Of a stretch of DNA of 64,000 nt, positions 18,135-27,532 are shown piece by piece. The notes below the pieces were generated by a model. That model was not told the origin of the DNA and did no database searches. It worked only from the letters and a program-made list of their open reading frames with translations. Made by a program: the position numbers and the translations under genes. Each line of letters begins with the position of its first letter. Position 1 is the stretch's first letter. Source of the DNA: Limnohabitans sp. Jir61 (GTDB taxonomy: Bacteria > Pseudomonadota > Gammaproteobacteria > Burkholderiales > Burkholderiaceae_C); assembly GCF_003063545.1 (NCBI RefSeq), contig NZ_NESD01000001.1, positions 1,239,859 through 1,303,858 on the forward strand. The letters run 5' to 3'.

Positions 18135-19661
18135 ATGGCCGAACCGATGCTGATTGCACGCCGCAATACGACTGAATGCCACATGTTGCCAGCCTTGGCC
18201 AACCGCCACGGTCTCATCACGGGGGCTACCGGCACAGGCAAAACAGTCACGCTGCAAACGCTCGCTGAAAGCTTCTCCAAAATCGGCGTGCCCGTGTTCA
18301 TGGCCGACGTCAAAGGCGACTTGGCCGGCATCAGCCAGCCTGGCAACATTCCACCCAAGCTCGCAGCCGCCATCCAAGAACGTGGCCTGCCCACCCCTGA
18401 GCCTATTGGCTGTCCCACCACACTGTGGGATGTGTTTGGCAAGTCTGGCCACCCCGTGCGCACCACCATCACCGACATGGGGCCACTCTTGCTGGGCCGC
18501 ATGCTCAACCTGAACGACACGCAAGCTGGCGTGCTCAACATGGTCTTCAAAATTGCAGACGACCAAGGCCTGCTGCTGCTCGACCTCAAAGACCTGCGCG
18601 CCATGCTGCAACACGTGGGCGAACACGCACGCGACTTCACCACCGAATATGGCAACGTCAGCGCTGCCAGCATTGGCGCGATTCAGCGTGCCTTGCTAGA
18701 GATCGAAGCCCAAGGTGGCGATGTGTTCTTTGGCGAGCCCATGCTCAATATCCAAGACTTCATGCAAACCGACTCGCGCGGCATGGGCGTGATCAACCTC
18801 TTGGCGGCAGATAAGCTGATGAACGCCCCTCGCCTATACGGCACGTTCTTGCTGTGGATGCTCTCGGAAATGTTTGAACAACTGCCTGAAATTGGAGACG
18901 TCGAGAAGCCCAAGATGGTGTTCTTCTTTGACGAAGCGCATTTGCTGTTCAACGAAGCACCCAAAGTGCTGCTGGAGCGCATTGAGCAAATGGTGCGCCT
19001 GATTCGCTCTAAAGGCGTTGGCGTGTACTTTGTCACCCAAAACCCGCTGGACGTGCCCGAAACTGTGCTGGGCCAGTTGGGCAACCGCGTGCAACACGCT
19101 TTGCGTGCCTTTACACCGCGTGACCAAAAAGCTGTCAAAGCCACCGCGCAGACCATGCGCGGCAAAGCGGGCCTCGACATTGAAAAAGCCATCACCGAGC
19201 TTGGCGTGGGCGAAGCCTTGGTGAGTTTGCTGGATGCCAAAGGCCGCCCGTCCGAGACTGAGCAGGTCTATGTGCTGCTGCCCGGCAGCCAACTTGGCCC
19301 CATCACGCCAGAGCAACGCCAGGCCTTGCTGGCCAACTCGTTGGTGGCTGGGGTGTATGAACAGACCATGGACCGTGAATCGGCTTATGAACGACTCAAG
19401 GGTGCAGCGCCTGCTGCAGGTGGCTCTGCTGGCACAGCCACAGTCCCTGCAGGCCAAGCGAGCGCCCAACCATCGATGACGGATCAAGTGTTGTCTGGTC
19501 TAGGCGATGCACTGTTTGGTTCAACGGGACCACGCGGTGGCCAACACCAAGGCTTGGCACAAAGCATGGTGAAGTCTGCTGTGCGCACCATAGGCACACA
19601 GATTGGCCGTGAAATCATTCGAGGCGTTTTGGGCAATGTGCTCGGCGGACGCAGGCGTTAA
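18135..19661 (+). CDS. HerA-like ATPase, YjgR/DUF853 family
   Basis: A 508-residue AAA-type P-loop ATPase related to HerA/FtsK DNA translocases. Walker A is [11 protein letters not shown] (about residues 33-43), Walker [13 protein letters not shown] (near 260), and an arginine/sensor-like region [28 protein letters not shown] follows. The C-terminus (about 430-508) is Gly/Ala-rich with a basic end (GGRRR). The family is widespread but poorly characterised. A good GGAG ribosome-binding site precedes the ATG at 18135. It is followed after 2 bp by the CHASE2 gene, so cotranscription is likely. Confidence 0.9.
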   Translation: MAEPMLIARRNTTECHMLPALANRHGLITGATGTGKTVTLQTLAESFSKIGVPVFMADVKGDLAGISQPGNIPPKLAAAIQERGLPTPEPIGCPTTLWDVFGKSGHPVRTTITDMGPLLLGRMLNLNDTQAGVLNMVFKIADDQGLLLLDLKDLRAMLQHVGEHARDFTTEYGNVSAASIGAIQRALLEIEAQGGDVFFGEPMLNIQDFMQTDSRGMGVINLLAADKLMNAPRLYGTFLLWMLSEMFEQLPEIGDVEKPKMVFFFDEAHLLFNEAPKVLLERIEQMVRLIRSKGVGVYFVTQNPLDVPETVLGQLGNRVQHALRAFTPRDQKAVKATAQTMRGKAGLDIEKAITELGVGEALVSLLDAKGRPSETEQVYVLLPGSQLGPITPEQRQALLANSLVAGVYEQTMDRESAYERLKGAAPAAGGSAGTATVPAGQASAQPSMTDQVLSGLGDALFGSTGPRGGQHQGLAQSMVKSAVRTIGTQIGREIIRGVLGNVLGGRRR

Positions 19662-19663
19662 AG

Positions 19664-21277
19664 ATGTTTGCATTCGCTCGAAAATTCGCTGGCTTTTCGC
19701 ATGTCCACGTGAAGTGGGCACTTTTGCTTCTGATTGGTCTGATCGCCACCGTGCAACTATTGCGCGACCCTACTGCGTCGAACAATTACGCCAGCTATGA
19801 CCAGATGCTCAAGCAACGGCTTTGGACACCACCGTTGGATCCAAAAATCGTTGTTGTTGACATTGATGAAGCATCATTGAGCAAGCTCAATGCAGAGTTT
19901 GGTCGTTGGCCGTGGCCGCGCGAGACACTCGCTGGCGCACTCGAGTGGCTTGAGTCCAAAGGCACAAATGCGGTGGTGTTTGACATCTTGTTCTCTGACC
20001 TAGATGCAACACATCCAAGTTCTGATCAAGCGTTTGCCGATGCTGTCAGTCAAAGCAAAAACAGTTTTTTCCCCATCTTGCGACTCAACCCCATCAATGA
20101 TGGCATCAGTCAAATTCGCGCTGATCAATTGACCGGATTTGCGCAAGCGCTGAGCCCTAGCGCTCCTGCGCCGACACTTGCAGTGATACCCCCTGTGTTT
20201 GATGCAGTTGTGAAGACTCAACGCATGGGTTATCACAATATCTACCCAGACAAAGATGGCATCAATCGCCATTACGACTTGTGGCAAGACAAAGACCAAT
20301 GGCGTCTCTGGTCACTACCCGCTCGGATGGGTCAAAGCTTTGGCTGGAACCCAGGTGAACATGCGCGCGTGCTGATCAACTTCAACAGCAGCACTGACAA
20401 CTATCTGACCGTGCCCTTTCACGAAATTTGGCAACTCAGCCAATCTCGCGCGGGCCGCAATCCTGACCCACGTTTTGATGACTCCATCGTGCTCATTGGG
20501 TCAACCGCATCTAGCCTCTTTGACGTCAAAGCCACGCCGATGACGCCTATCCATCCTGGCGTTTATGTGTTGGCCAACACAATTGACAACTTAAAAAATA
20601 CAAATTTTCTTCACGAATTACCCCTTCAAATTAAGCTTTTCACGGTTTGGGTTTGTTTGTTACTCATGGGCTTGGCCAGCACACGCATGAAGACGCAAGT
20701 CTTGCGCTGGAGCGTTTTAGCAATTCCCACCTTGCTACTTGGTGTGAGCTTTTTGAGTTTGCACATCGGGCATTGGTTCATTGATTTGTCTGGTTCTGCG
20801 TCGCATGCCCTGCTCTTCTTTTCTGTGATGAACGTGTATCAAAACTGGCGACTGAACCACTTTGCAGATTGCGCGAGCATGGTCAAGTCATTCACAGAGA
20901 AAAACTCGACGCCTTTGTTCAAAAGCTTTGTCGTCACGTCCTATGCACCAGAAAACCTCAAGCCCCAAAGGTTGATCACGCACGCAGCGGCGTGCGGGTC
21001 GTCGGTTGGCGTTGTTCAAGCGGGCTGGTATGGTGAGCTGGTTGGAGAGCAATCTGGACCCAGTTGTGTCTTATTGATCGATGAAAACCAAGCAAAACTG
21101 GCCAGCGCTATGCAAAAACTAATCGACGATGAGTCTGCTTTTGCAACACGGAGCTATCAATCGCCCATCCGTGAAATTCAATTGGATTCAGAGTTTTCAG
21201 ATTCAAAAGACACCCATGAGCAACTTTGGAACGCAGTTGCCAAAGCCCTGACACAATGGGAAAATTATCAAAAATAA
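19664..21277 (+). CDS. CHASE2-domain membrane protein without a known output domain
   Basis: A 537-residue protein. One N-terminal membrane segment (about 17-36) leads to a periplasmic CHASE2 sensor (about 40-325). Its typical features are DPKIVVVDIDEASL, GRWPWPRETLAGALEWL, VVFDILFSDLD, and DDSIVLIGSTASSLFDVKATPMTPIHPGVYVLAN. Three membrane helices follow (about 325-390), then a cytoplasmic tail of some 145 residues. CHASE2 usually precedes an adenylate cyclase, kinase or GGDEF domain; none is recognisable in this tail. The sensor therefore either signals through a new domain or by contact with partners. It lies between the HerA-like ATPase gene and the OmpA/caspase genes on the same strand. 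Confidence 0.88.
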   Translation: MFAFARKFAGFSHVHVKWALLLLIGLIATVQLLRDPTASNNYASYDQMLKQRLWTPPLDPKIVVVDIDEASLSKLNAEFGRWPWPRETLAGALEWLESKGTNAVVFDILFSDLDATHPSSDQAFADAVSQSKNSFFPILRLNPINDGISQIRADQLTGFAQALSPSAPAPTLAVIPPVFDAVVKTQRMGYHNIYPDKDGINRHYDLWQDKDQWRLWSLPARMGQSFGWNPGEHARVLINFNSSTDNYLTVPFHEIWQLSQSRAGRNPDPRFDDSIVLIGSTASSLFDVKATPMTPIHPGVYVLANTIDNLKNTNFLHELPLQIKLFTVWVCLLLMGLASTRMKTQVLRWSVLAIPTLLLGVSFLSLHIGHWFIDLSGSASHALLFFSVMNVYQNWRLNHFADCASMVKSFTEKNSTPLFKSFVVTSYAPENLKPQRLITHAAACGSSVGVVQAGWYGELVGEQSGPSCVLLIDENQAKLASAMQKLIDDESAFATRSYQSPIREIQLDSEFSDSKDTHEQLWNAVAKALTQWENYQK

Positions 21278-21295
21278 CAAACTTGCCGATTAACC

Positions 21296-21802
21296 ATGAA
21301 AAAACTTTGCCTCGTCTCATTGATCTTGTCCTTTTGTGTGTTTTCACATGCAGCGGATGTCGATGCCAACAACATCATTGACGCCTTAAAACCACGCCCA
21401 GTTGAAGGGCAAATGCGCACGCGCAGCATGCGCAATTTACAAGTGGAACAACTCCCGCCACCCTCTGTGTCTTTGACGATTCAATTTGACTTTGACTCCA
21501 GCAAAGTTTCTGCCAGCAGCGCATCACAGTTAGACCAATTGGCCAAGGCCTTGAAGTCAGATGATCTCAGCCCATTGTCATTTCGTGTGGAAGGCCATAC
21601 AGATGCCAAAGGCTCCGCGGAATACAACCTCAATCTGTCGCAAGCTCGTGCTGATGCAGTCAAAAAACACCTTCAACGCTTAGGCGTTACAGCCAGTCGA
21701 CTTGAAACTGAAGGCATGGGTGATAAAGATCCAGCCAATGCTGCAGATAAATTTGCTGCTGAAAATCGTCGCGTGCGCATCGTCACACTCAACCGTCCTT
21801 GA
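21296..21802 (+). CDS. OmpA-like peptidoglycan-binding protein
   Basis: A 168-residue exported protein with signal peptide 1-19 (cleavage after SHA) and a C-terminal OmpA-like domain (about 60-168). This shows IQFDFDSSKVSASSASQL and VEGHTDAKGSAEYNLNLSQARADAVKKHL, including the Asp and Arg that bind diaminopimelate. There is no beta-barrel and no lipobox, so it is probably a soluble periplasmic wall-binding protein. It sits 18 bp after the CHASE2 gene and 33 bp before the caspase-fold gene, which suggests a common task at the cell wall. Confidence 0.88.
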   Translation: MKKLCLVSLILSFCVFSHAADVDANNIIDALKPRPVEGQMRTRSMRNLQVEQLPPPSVSLTIQFDFDSSKVSASSASQLDQLAKALKSDDLSPLSFRVEGHTDAKGSAEYNLNLSQARADAVKKHLQRLGVTASRLETEGMGDKDPANAADKFAAENRRVRIVTLNRP

Positions 21803-21835
21803 TCGAATAGCCTTTAGCTGGGCGGAGATAACTCT

Positions 21836-23722
21836 GTGAATTCCTTTTCCACTCTCGCACGATCTGTTGCAGCCCTCACGCTGTTGGCATCTTCACTCTG
21901 TGCAGCTGAGCTCTTGACGGTCACGCGTGCCACAGACCTTAAACAAGATCGTTTTCTAGACGCTCCAGCCGTCGCAAGCCTTAATGCAGGACAACAGGTT
22001 GAACTGATCAAGTCTGAGGCTGGCTGGGTCCAAGTCAAAAATGGCAAGGACAAAGGATGGCTTCGCGCCATGTATTTGAAAAGTGACTCAGGCCCTGCCG
22101 TCGCATCTATTGCATCCATCGAAGGCGGCCGATCTGGCAAGAACAACACCATGTCAACGACAGGTGTGCGTTCGCTGCCCAAAGCATCACGACACGCACT
22201 CATCATTGGCATTGGCGAATACACATTGCCTGGTGTATCTCCTCTCAAAGGCGTCAGCAAAGACATGACCAGCGCCAAAGACATTGCCATGGCAATGTCA
22301 GTGCCGGAATCCAACATTCAATTCTTGCGCGACAAAAATGCAACGGCAGAACAAATTCGCACGGCCTTGAAAGACATGGATGAACGTGTCAAACCAGGCG
22401 ACCGCGTCTTCATCTATTACTCAGGCCATGGCACGCGTTGGGTAGATACACAAACCGATGCCAACGCATGTACCGAAGGCTTGCTTGCCAGCGATGGCGT
22501 CGCACTGACCAACAGACAAGTCAGTGAACTCATCACACCAATTGCGAACAAAGCAGACAAGCTGATGGTGTTTTACGACGCCTGTCATTCGGGCGGTGTT
22601 GCGAACCAACCCATGAAAACGCGTTCGTTGAAATTGGCAGGTGATACCTTGTCACCCAAATTTGTGCCGCAAGTCAGCCCTGAGTTGTGTGCAACACCCA
22701 GCAATATGAAAACACGCAGCTTGACTGGCGAGCTGGCCAAAGCAAGTACTCCGCCACCAGCTAAAAACATGGTGTACATCGCCGCAAGTCGCGCAGATGA
22801 AGTGTCATTTGACAACCCAAACAGAGGTGGCTTAGCAACCACAGCATGGCGTGAATGCATGCTGGGCGCAGCAAAAGACAGCGACAGCAGTGGGGCGCTT
22901 AGTGTGGAAGAAATCGCCAGTTGCGCCCAATCAGAAATTAGCAAAATGCTTGCAAACTCCCCTGACATCTTGGGGCAGCACATGACAATTGCTGGCAATC
23001 GCGACTTTGTGCCCTCTTACTTCGCACAAGGCACCCAAGTTGCTTCACTCAGCCTAGATGTCGCCTTGCCCGCTTCAACACCACCGACTACACCCACAGC
23101 GACACAAGCATCAGCAACCAGCGCATCCAATGTGGCGACAGAGTCGTTAGAGCCAGCGTTACCTCAACCGTCATCAAAACCTGTTGTACCTGCTGAATTG
23201 CTGCGTCAGATTCATGAGCAACGTGATGCAAGCCGATCACTCAATGCAACTGCCTCACCGAAAGTGATGCGCATAGGTCAAGATCAGTTACACATGAGCA
23301 TCACGTCACCGCGTGATGGCTACCTCTACATTGCGCTGGCTGGTTCTGATGGAAAGAGCTTGTATCTGCTTTACCCCAACACGCTAGACACGAACAACGC
23401 CGTCAAGGCCAATCAAAAAATAGATTTGCCGACATCACGTTGGCGTATCACTGCCGGTGGGCCTGTGGGCGTGGATACGATGCTGGTCATGGTGACTGAC
23501 TCACCTAGAGATTTGTCACGCCTGCAAGGTGACAAAGTTGGGCCATTCCTCAAAACGCTCATGAGCACAGATGGCAAGAGTCAGCTGCAGTGGCTGCTGA
23601 GTACATCAGAAAACAGCGATGACAAGAGCTGCCAAATTGGCGGAACAAAGCGCAACCTCAATGTCAGTCAAGCCTGCTCTGACGCGTTTGCTTCTAGTCT
23701 CTTGTCAGTTGAAGAAAAGTGA
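21836..23722 (+). CDS. Secreted caspase-fold (C14) protein with SH3-like, EF-hand-like and DUF4384 parts
   Basis: A 628-residue exported protein; GTG start at 21836 with GGAG 8 nt upstream, and a signal peptide to about residue 22. Order: SH3-like segment (about 25-82, ending GWLRAMYLK), then the caspase p20-like domain (about 115-335) with catalytic His198 in YYSGHGTRW and Cys250 in YDACHSGG. Inside or after its last part is a Ca-binding-type loop DSDSSGALSVEE (about 348-359). A Thr/Pro/Ala-rich linker (about 400-440) leads to a DUF4384-like domain (about 480-575, GYLYIALAGSDGKSLYLLYPN). Metacaspases cleave after Arg/Lys and often need Ca2+, so the EF-hand-like loop is telling. Target unknown. 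Confidence 0.88.
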   Translation: MNSFSTLARSVAALTLLASSLCAAELLTVTRATDLKQDRFLDAPAVASLNAGQQVELIKSEAGWVQVKNGKDKGWLRAMYLKSDSGPAVASIASIEGGRSGKNNTMSTTGVRSLPKASRHALIIGIGEYTLPGVSPLKGVSKDMTSAKDIAMAMSVPESNIQFLRDKNATAEQIRTALKDMDERVKPGDRVFIYYSGHGTRWVDTQTDANACTEGLLASDGVALTNRQVSELITPIANKADKLMVFYDACHSGGVANQPMKTRSLKLAGDTLSPKFVPQVSPELCATPSNMKTRSLTGELAKASTPPPAKNMVYIAASRADEVSFDNPNRGGLATTAWRECMLGAAKDSDSSGALSVEEIASCAQSEISKMLANSPDILGQHMTIAGNRDFVPSYFAQGTQVASLSLDVALPASTPPTTPTATQASATSASNVATESLEPALPQPSSKPVVPAELLRQIHEQRDASRSLNATASPKVMRIGQDQLHMSITSPRDGYLYIALAGSDGKSLYLLYPNTLDTNNAVKANQKIDLPTSRWRITAGGPVGVDTMLVMVTDSPRDLSRLQGDKVGPFLKTLMSTDGKSQLQWLLSTSENSDDKSCQIGGTKRNLNVSQACSDAFASSLLSVEEK

Positions 23723-23743
23723 ATTAAGCGGCTCAGCTTAATT
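23722..23743. terminator. Hairpin between convergent genes
   Basis: AATTAAGC (23722-23729), loop GGCTCA, GCTTAATT (23736-23743): a perfect 8-bp stem between the stops of the caspase-fold gene and the lipoprotein gene. It could end transcription from both sides, although the T-runs are short. Confidence 0.4.
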
Positions 23744-24244
23744 GGCGGCTTTGACAAAAGTCACCTTGCTCACCACGAGCTGCTTCGCAGCATTACGCTC
23801 TAGCGAAATCACTGCGGTACGGCCTTTGGCCGCACGCAGGACCTGCTCATCTTGAATTTGAGTGATGGTCTTCATGCTCGACCACAAGCCACTGAAAAGA
23901 CTGATCAAGAGCAACGGGTCTTTGGGCGCAAACTCATTTGCAGGCGGCTCAATCTCTACTTTGCCACCCGTTCGCTCAACCGAAGTCAGCCATTTTTGTA
24001 AGCGCTCTGGCATGCCATTGGGGCTGACGGGGTCATAGAAGCTGACCACAATCGGCTCTGACTTTTGCGACAACGAGGCATGCAGCTCTGAGTCGAACTT
24101 GCCAATATCGATGAACACCAGATTGGCTTTGGGCTCAACTTTGGAGTTGATCGTGCCTTGATCCGTCGCGCATGCGAAAAGTGAAGCCAGCACAAGTGCG
24201 AGACCGATTTTTTGAAAATTTCGTGCATTCATGCTTGGGCTCAC
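23738..24244 (-). CDS. Putative lipoprotein
   Basis: A 168-residue protein with a signal peptide and lipobox-like LFAC (acylated Cys near residue 26, then ATDQ; no Asp at +2, so outer-membrane sorting is expected). The mature part is alpha/beta with no recognised family; VVSFYDPVSPNGMPERLQKWL and a C-terminal VISLERNAAKQLVVSKVTF can be seen. AGGAAGTGAG precedes the ATG. It lies 13 bp after clpA on the same strand, so it may be cotranscribed with it. Its tail meets the caspase-fold gene. Function unknown. Confidence 0.7.
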   Translation of the reverse strand: MSPSMNARNFQKIGLALVLASLFACATDQGTINSKVEPKANLVFIDIGKFDSELHASLSQKSEPIVVSFYDPVSPNGMPERLQKWLTSVERTGGKVEIEPPANEFAPKDPLLLISLFSGLWSSMKTITQIQDEQVLRAAKGRTAVISLERNAAKQLVVSKVTFVKAAN

Positions 24245-24257
24245 TTCCTATTGAAAA

Positions 24258-26591
24258 TTAACTGGCTGCTGACTCTTCAGAAGCCGTGTGCTCGCCTTTG
24301 GCGGACTTTTCCTTCTTAGGTAAAGGCGTGATGTCGAGCAGCACTTCTTCTTTGTCGTCGATGTCCACGCTCAAACGGCCACCCTCGGTAAGGCGGCCAA
24401 ACAGCAACTCGTCGGCCAAAGCCTTGCGAATCGTGTCTTGGATGAGGCGTTGCATGGGGCGTGCGCCCATGAGCGGATCGAAACCCTTCTTGGCCAAGTG
24501 CTTGCGCAGTGCATCACTGAAAGTAACTTCGACTTTCTTCTCAGCCAACTGGCCTTCGAGTTGCAGCAAGAACTTGTCGACCACGCGCATGATGACGTTT
24601 TCGTCCAAGGCCTTGAAGCCCACGATGGCATCCAAGCGGTTGCGGAACTCTGGCGTGAACAAGCGCTTGATATCGCCCATTTCGTCGCCCGCAGCGCGAG
24701 GGTTAGTAAAGCCAATGGTGGCCTTGTTCATGGTCTCCGCGCCAGCATTGGTCGTCATGATGAGGATGACGTTGCGGAAGTCTGCCTTGCGACCGTTGTT
24801 GTCGGTCAAGGTGCCGTGGTCCATCACCTGCAACAGCACGTTGAAGATGTCTGGATGGGCTTTTTCAATCTCATCCAGCAACAACACGCAATGCGGCTTT
24901 TTGGTCACGGCTTCGGTCAGCAAACCGCCTTGGTCAAAGCCCACATAGCCGGGAGGCGCGCCAATCAGGCGGCTCACGGCGTGGCGCTCCATGTACTCAG
25001 ACATGTCAAAACGTACCAAGTCGATGCCCATGATGTAGGCCAACTGCTTGGCCGCTTCGGTCTTGCCCACGCCTGTGGGGCCACTGAACAAGAACGCGCC
25101 AATTGGCTTGTCGGCTTTACCCAGACCAGAGCGTGCCATCTTCACCGCAGACGCCAGCACTTCGAGTGCCTTGTCTTGGCCGAACACCACGCTCTTCAAA
25201 TCGCGCTCGATGGTTTGCAGCTTGCTGCGGTCATCGTTAGATACATTGGCGGGCGGAATGCGCGCAATCTTGGCCACGATGTCTTCAATCTCGGCCTTGC
25301 CAATGGTTTTCTTGCGCTTAGACGCCACCAAGATGCGTTGTGCCGCACCGGCTTCGTCGATCACGTCAATCGCCTTGTCTGGCAATTGGCGGTCGTTGAT
25401 GTACTTGGCGCTCAACTCGGCAGCGGCTTGCAGCGCAGCCACGGCGTACTTGACGTTGTGGTGCTCTTCAAAGCGCGACTTGAGGCCTTTGAGAATGTCC
25501 ACAGTTTCTGACACTGTCGGCTCGACCACATCCACCTTTTGGAAACGACGGCTCAGGGCTGCGTCTTTCTCAAAAATGCCACGGTACTCTGTAAAGGTCG
25601 TTGCACCAATGCACTTGAGCTGGCCGCTCGACAAAGCAGGCTTGAGCAAGTTAGACGCGTCCAGTGTGCCGCCCGAAGCAGCGCCAGCGCCAATCAGCGT
25701 GTGGATTTCGTCGATGAACAAAATCGCGTTGGGCTTGCCTTGCAAGCTCTTGATCACGCCCTTCAAGCGTTGCTCGAAGTCGCCACGGTATTTGGTACCT
25801 GCCAGCAACGCGCCCATGTCCAGCGAGTACACGATGGCCTCGGACAAGATCTCAGGCACTGCGCCTTGGGTGATGCGCCATGCCAAACCTTCGGCAATCG
25901 CGGTTTTACCCACGCCAGCCTCGCCCACCAACAATGGGTTGTTCTTGCGGCGACGGCACAGGATTTGAATCGTGCGTTCCACCTCGTACTCGCGGCCAAT
26001 CAGCGGGTCGATCTTGCCGTCTTTGGCTGCTTGGTTCAGGTTTTGGGTGAACTGCTCGAGAGGCGAAGCCTTCTCGTTCTTTTCAGACGTTGCACCGCCC
26101 TCTTCCTGCTCGGCTTGGTTGGACTCACCGCCTTTGACGGCTTCAGGTGGGTCACTCTTTTTAATGCCGTGGGCAATAAAGTTCACCACATCGAGGCGTG
26201 TCACGCCTTGCTGGTGGAGGTAGTACACCGCGTGCGAGTCTTTCTCACCAAAGATGGCAACCAACACGTTTGCGCCAGTCACTTCTTTTTTGCCATTGCC
26301 TGTGGACTGCACATGCATGATGGCGCGTTGAATCACGCGCTGAAAACCCAACGTAGGCTGCGTGTCCACCTCTTCGGTGCCCGACACCTGAGGGGTGTTG
26401 TCAGCGATGAAGTTAGAGAGCGACTTGCGCAAGTCGTCGATGTTGGCTGAACAAGCGCGCAGAACTTCTGCGGCGCTGGGGTTGTCCAGCAAGGCGAGCA
26501 ACAAGTGCTCGACGGTGATGAATTCGTGTCGTTGTTGACGGGCCTCGACAAAGGCCATGTGCAAGCTGACTTCAAGTTCTTGGGCGATCAT
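24258..26591 (-). CDS. clpA: ATP-dependent Clp protease ATP-binding subunit ClpA
   Basis: A 777-residue unfoldase that feeds substrates to ClpP. The N-domain (about 1-145) binds ClpS. AAA-1 has Walker A GEAGVGKTAIAEGL (near 223) and ILFIDEIHTLIGAG. AAA-2 has GPTGVGKTEAAKQL (near 505) and CVLLLDEIEKAHPDIFN. The IGF loop in ATIGFTNPRA (near 627) docks into ClpP. The Lys/Glu/Ser-rich C-terminus is normal. The ATG at 26591 follows GAAGGA. It lies downstream of clpS, the conserved order. Confidence 0.97.
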   Translation of the reverse strand: MIAQELEVSLHMAFVEARQQRHEFITVEHLLLALLDNPSAAEVLRACSANIDDLRKSLSNFIADNTPQVSGTEEVDTQPTLGFQRVIQRAIMHVQSTGNGKKEVTGANVLVAIFGEKDSHAVYYLHQQGVTRLDVVNFIAHGIKKSDPPEAVKGGESNQAEQEEGGATSEKNEKASPLEQFTQNLNQAAKDGKIDPLIGREYEVERTIQILCRRRKNNPLLVGEAGVGKTAIAEGLAWRITQGAVPEILSEAIVYSLDMGALLAGTKYRGDFEQRLKGVIKSLQGKPNAILFIDEIHTLIGAGAASGGTLDASNLLKPALSSGQLKCIGATTFTEYRGIFEKDAALSRRFQKVDVVEPTVSETVDILKGLKSRFEEHHNVKYAVAALQAAAELSAKYINDRQLPDKAIDVIDEAGAAQRILVASKRKKTIGKAEIEDIVAKIARIPPANVSNDDRSKLQTIERDLKSVVFGQDKALEVLASAVKMARSGLGKADKPIGAFLFSGPTGVGKTEAAKQLAYIMGIDLVRFDMSEYMERHAVSRLIGAPPGYVGFDQGGLLTEAVTKKPHCVLLLDEIEKAHPDIFNVLLQVMDHGTLTDNNGRKADFRNVILIMTTNAGAETMNKATIGFTNPRAAGDEMGDIKRLFTPEFRNRLDAIVGFKALDENVIMRVVDKFLLQLEGQLAEKKVEVTFSDALRKHLAKKGFDPLMGARPMQRLIQDTIRKALADELLFGRLTEGGRLSVDIDDKEEVLLDITPLPKKEKSAKGEHTASEESAAS

Positions 26592-26705
26592 GTGTTTTCC
26601 TTCGGTGCTTGCAACTGAGATTCAAATGTATATGGAAACAAAAGCCGTTTATTCAATAGGTCTGTTTGTTTAGTGCAAACGATAGGTATTGTTCTGGGCT
26701 GAGGC

Positions 26706-27053
26706 TTATTCAATCGGCTCTGCCACGCACTGCAGCGGGTGGCCAGACTTGCGGGCGGCGTCCATGACTTGGTCCACCTTGGTGGCGGCCACGTCTTTGC
26801 TGTAAACGCCGCACACGCCTTTGCCATCCAAGTGGATTTGCAACATGATTTGCGTGGCCTGTTCGCGGTCTTTGCTGAAAAACTCTTGCAACACCATCAC
26901 CACAAACTCCATGGGCGTGAAATCGTCATTGAGCATCAGCACCTGAAACATTTGCGGCGGCTTGGTGCGCTGCGTGATGCGCTCTAAAACGACCGATCCG
27001 CCATCGTCACGGTCGGGTAGTTGGACTTTTGGTGTTGGTTTTTTAGTTGGCAT
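26706..27053 (-). CDS. clpS: ClpS adaptor for N-end rule substrates
   Basis: A 115-residue ClpS. The core has [28 protein letters not shown]: the NDD and the Met/Val pocket bind N-terminal Leu, Phe, Tyr or Trp. It also has [24 protein letters not shown], whose His makes contact with the N-degron. A basic, flexible N-terminus of about 25 residues is typical. It lies 114 bp before clpA on the same strand and delivers substrates to it. Confidence 0.97.
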   Translation of the reverse strand: MPTKKPTPKVQLPDRDDGGSVVLERITQRTKPPQMFQVLMLNDDFTPMEFVVMVLQEFFSKDREQATQIMLQIHLDGKGVCGVYSKDVAATKVDQVMDAARKSGHPLQCVAEPIE

Positions 27054-27096
27054 GAGGTCATTCTATCGGGACCCCAGCGTTAACCCTAGAGAACAA

Positions 27097-27330
27097 TCAG
27101 CCAATACACTGATGCCTGTAGGCTTGAATTCGATGAGACCAAAACTCATTACAAGCCAAGCAACGATAGGCAAAACCGTTGACAATTTTTGGCATGTTGC
27201 TGCGCACACAAGATGCCGAGTAGGTGCGAATGACTTCAATACCCGCCCTTGCTGACTCCGTAGGCGTTGCCTCCAGAGTGAGTTGAGCGACCAGCCCAGA
27301 CTTGTAAGGACGAACCTGCGCTGCAGACAT
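27097..27330 (-). CDS. Small Cys/His-rich protein, possible zinc-binding fold
   Basis: A 77-residue protein not recognised as a known family. The ATG at 27330 has a good AGGAAG ribosome-binding site 4-5 nt upstream, which supports a real gene. The C-terminal third has RCLACNEFWSHRIQAYRHQC: a CxxC followed by His, then HxC, a spacing that could bind one zinc ion. The first 45 residues hold LVAQLTLEATPTESARAGIEVI. It is read in the same direction as clpS, 43 bp before it, in the position where many relatives carry cspD. A DNA- or RNA-related role would be a guess. Confidence 0.5.
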   Translation of the reverse strand: MSAAQVRPYKSGLVAQLTLEATPTESARAGIEVIRTYSASCVRSNMPKIVNGFAYRCLACNEFWSHRIQAYRHQCIG

Positions 27331-27532
27331 GACGCTTCCTACTCAAAAATGATGTTTTTAATTATGATCAAATTCATGAGGAAGTCGGGTTATAGAACTC
27401 AAAATGAAATAAATGTCATCTTGGGAGTTCGTTTTTCCAAAAAAGATTTATTCGCCTATTTTTAATTATAAATTACTATTTTTATTTATCAATATATTAC
27501 ATAATAACAATATGAAAACCTGTTTTAATTAC

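Noticed and set aside
24438..26450. Long open frames on the plus strand over clpA (up to 357 codons)
   Set aside because: They lie antisense to a complete ClpA with all motifs, have no ribosome-binding site and odd His/Gln/Val-rich composition; they follow from the codon bias of clpA.
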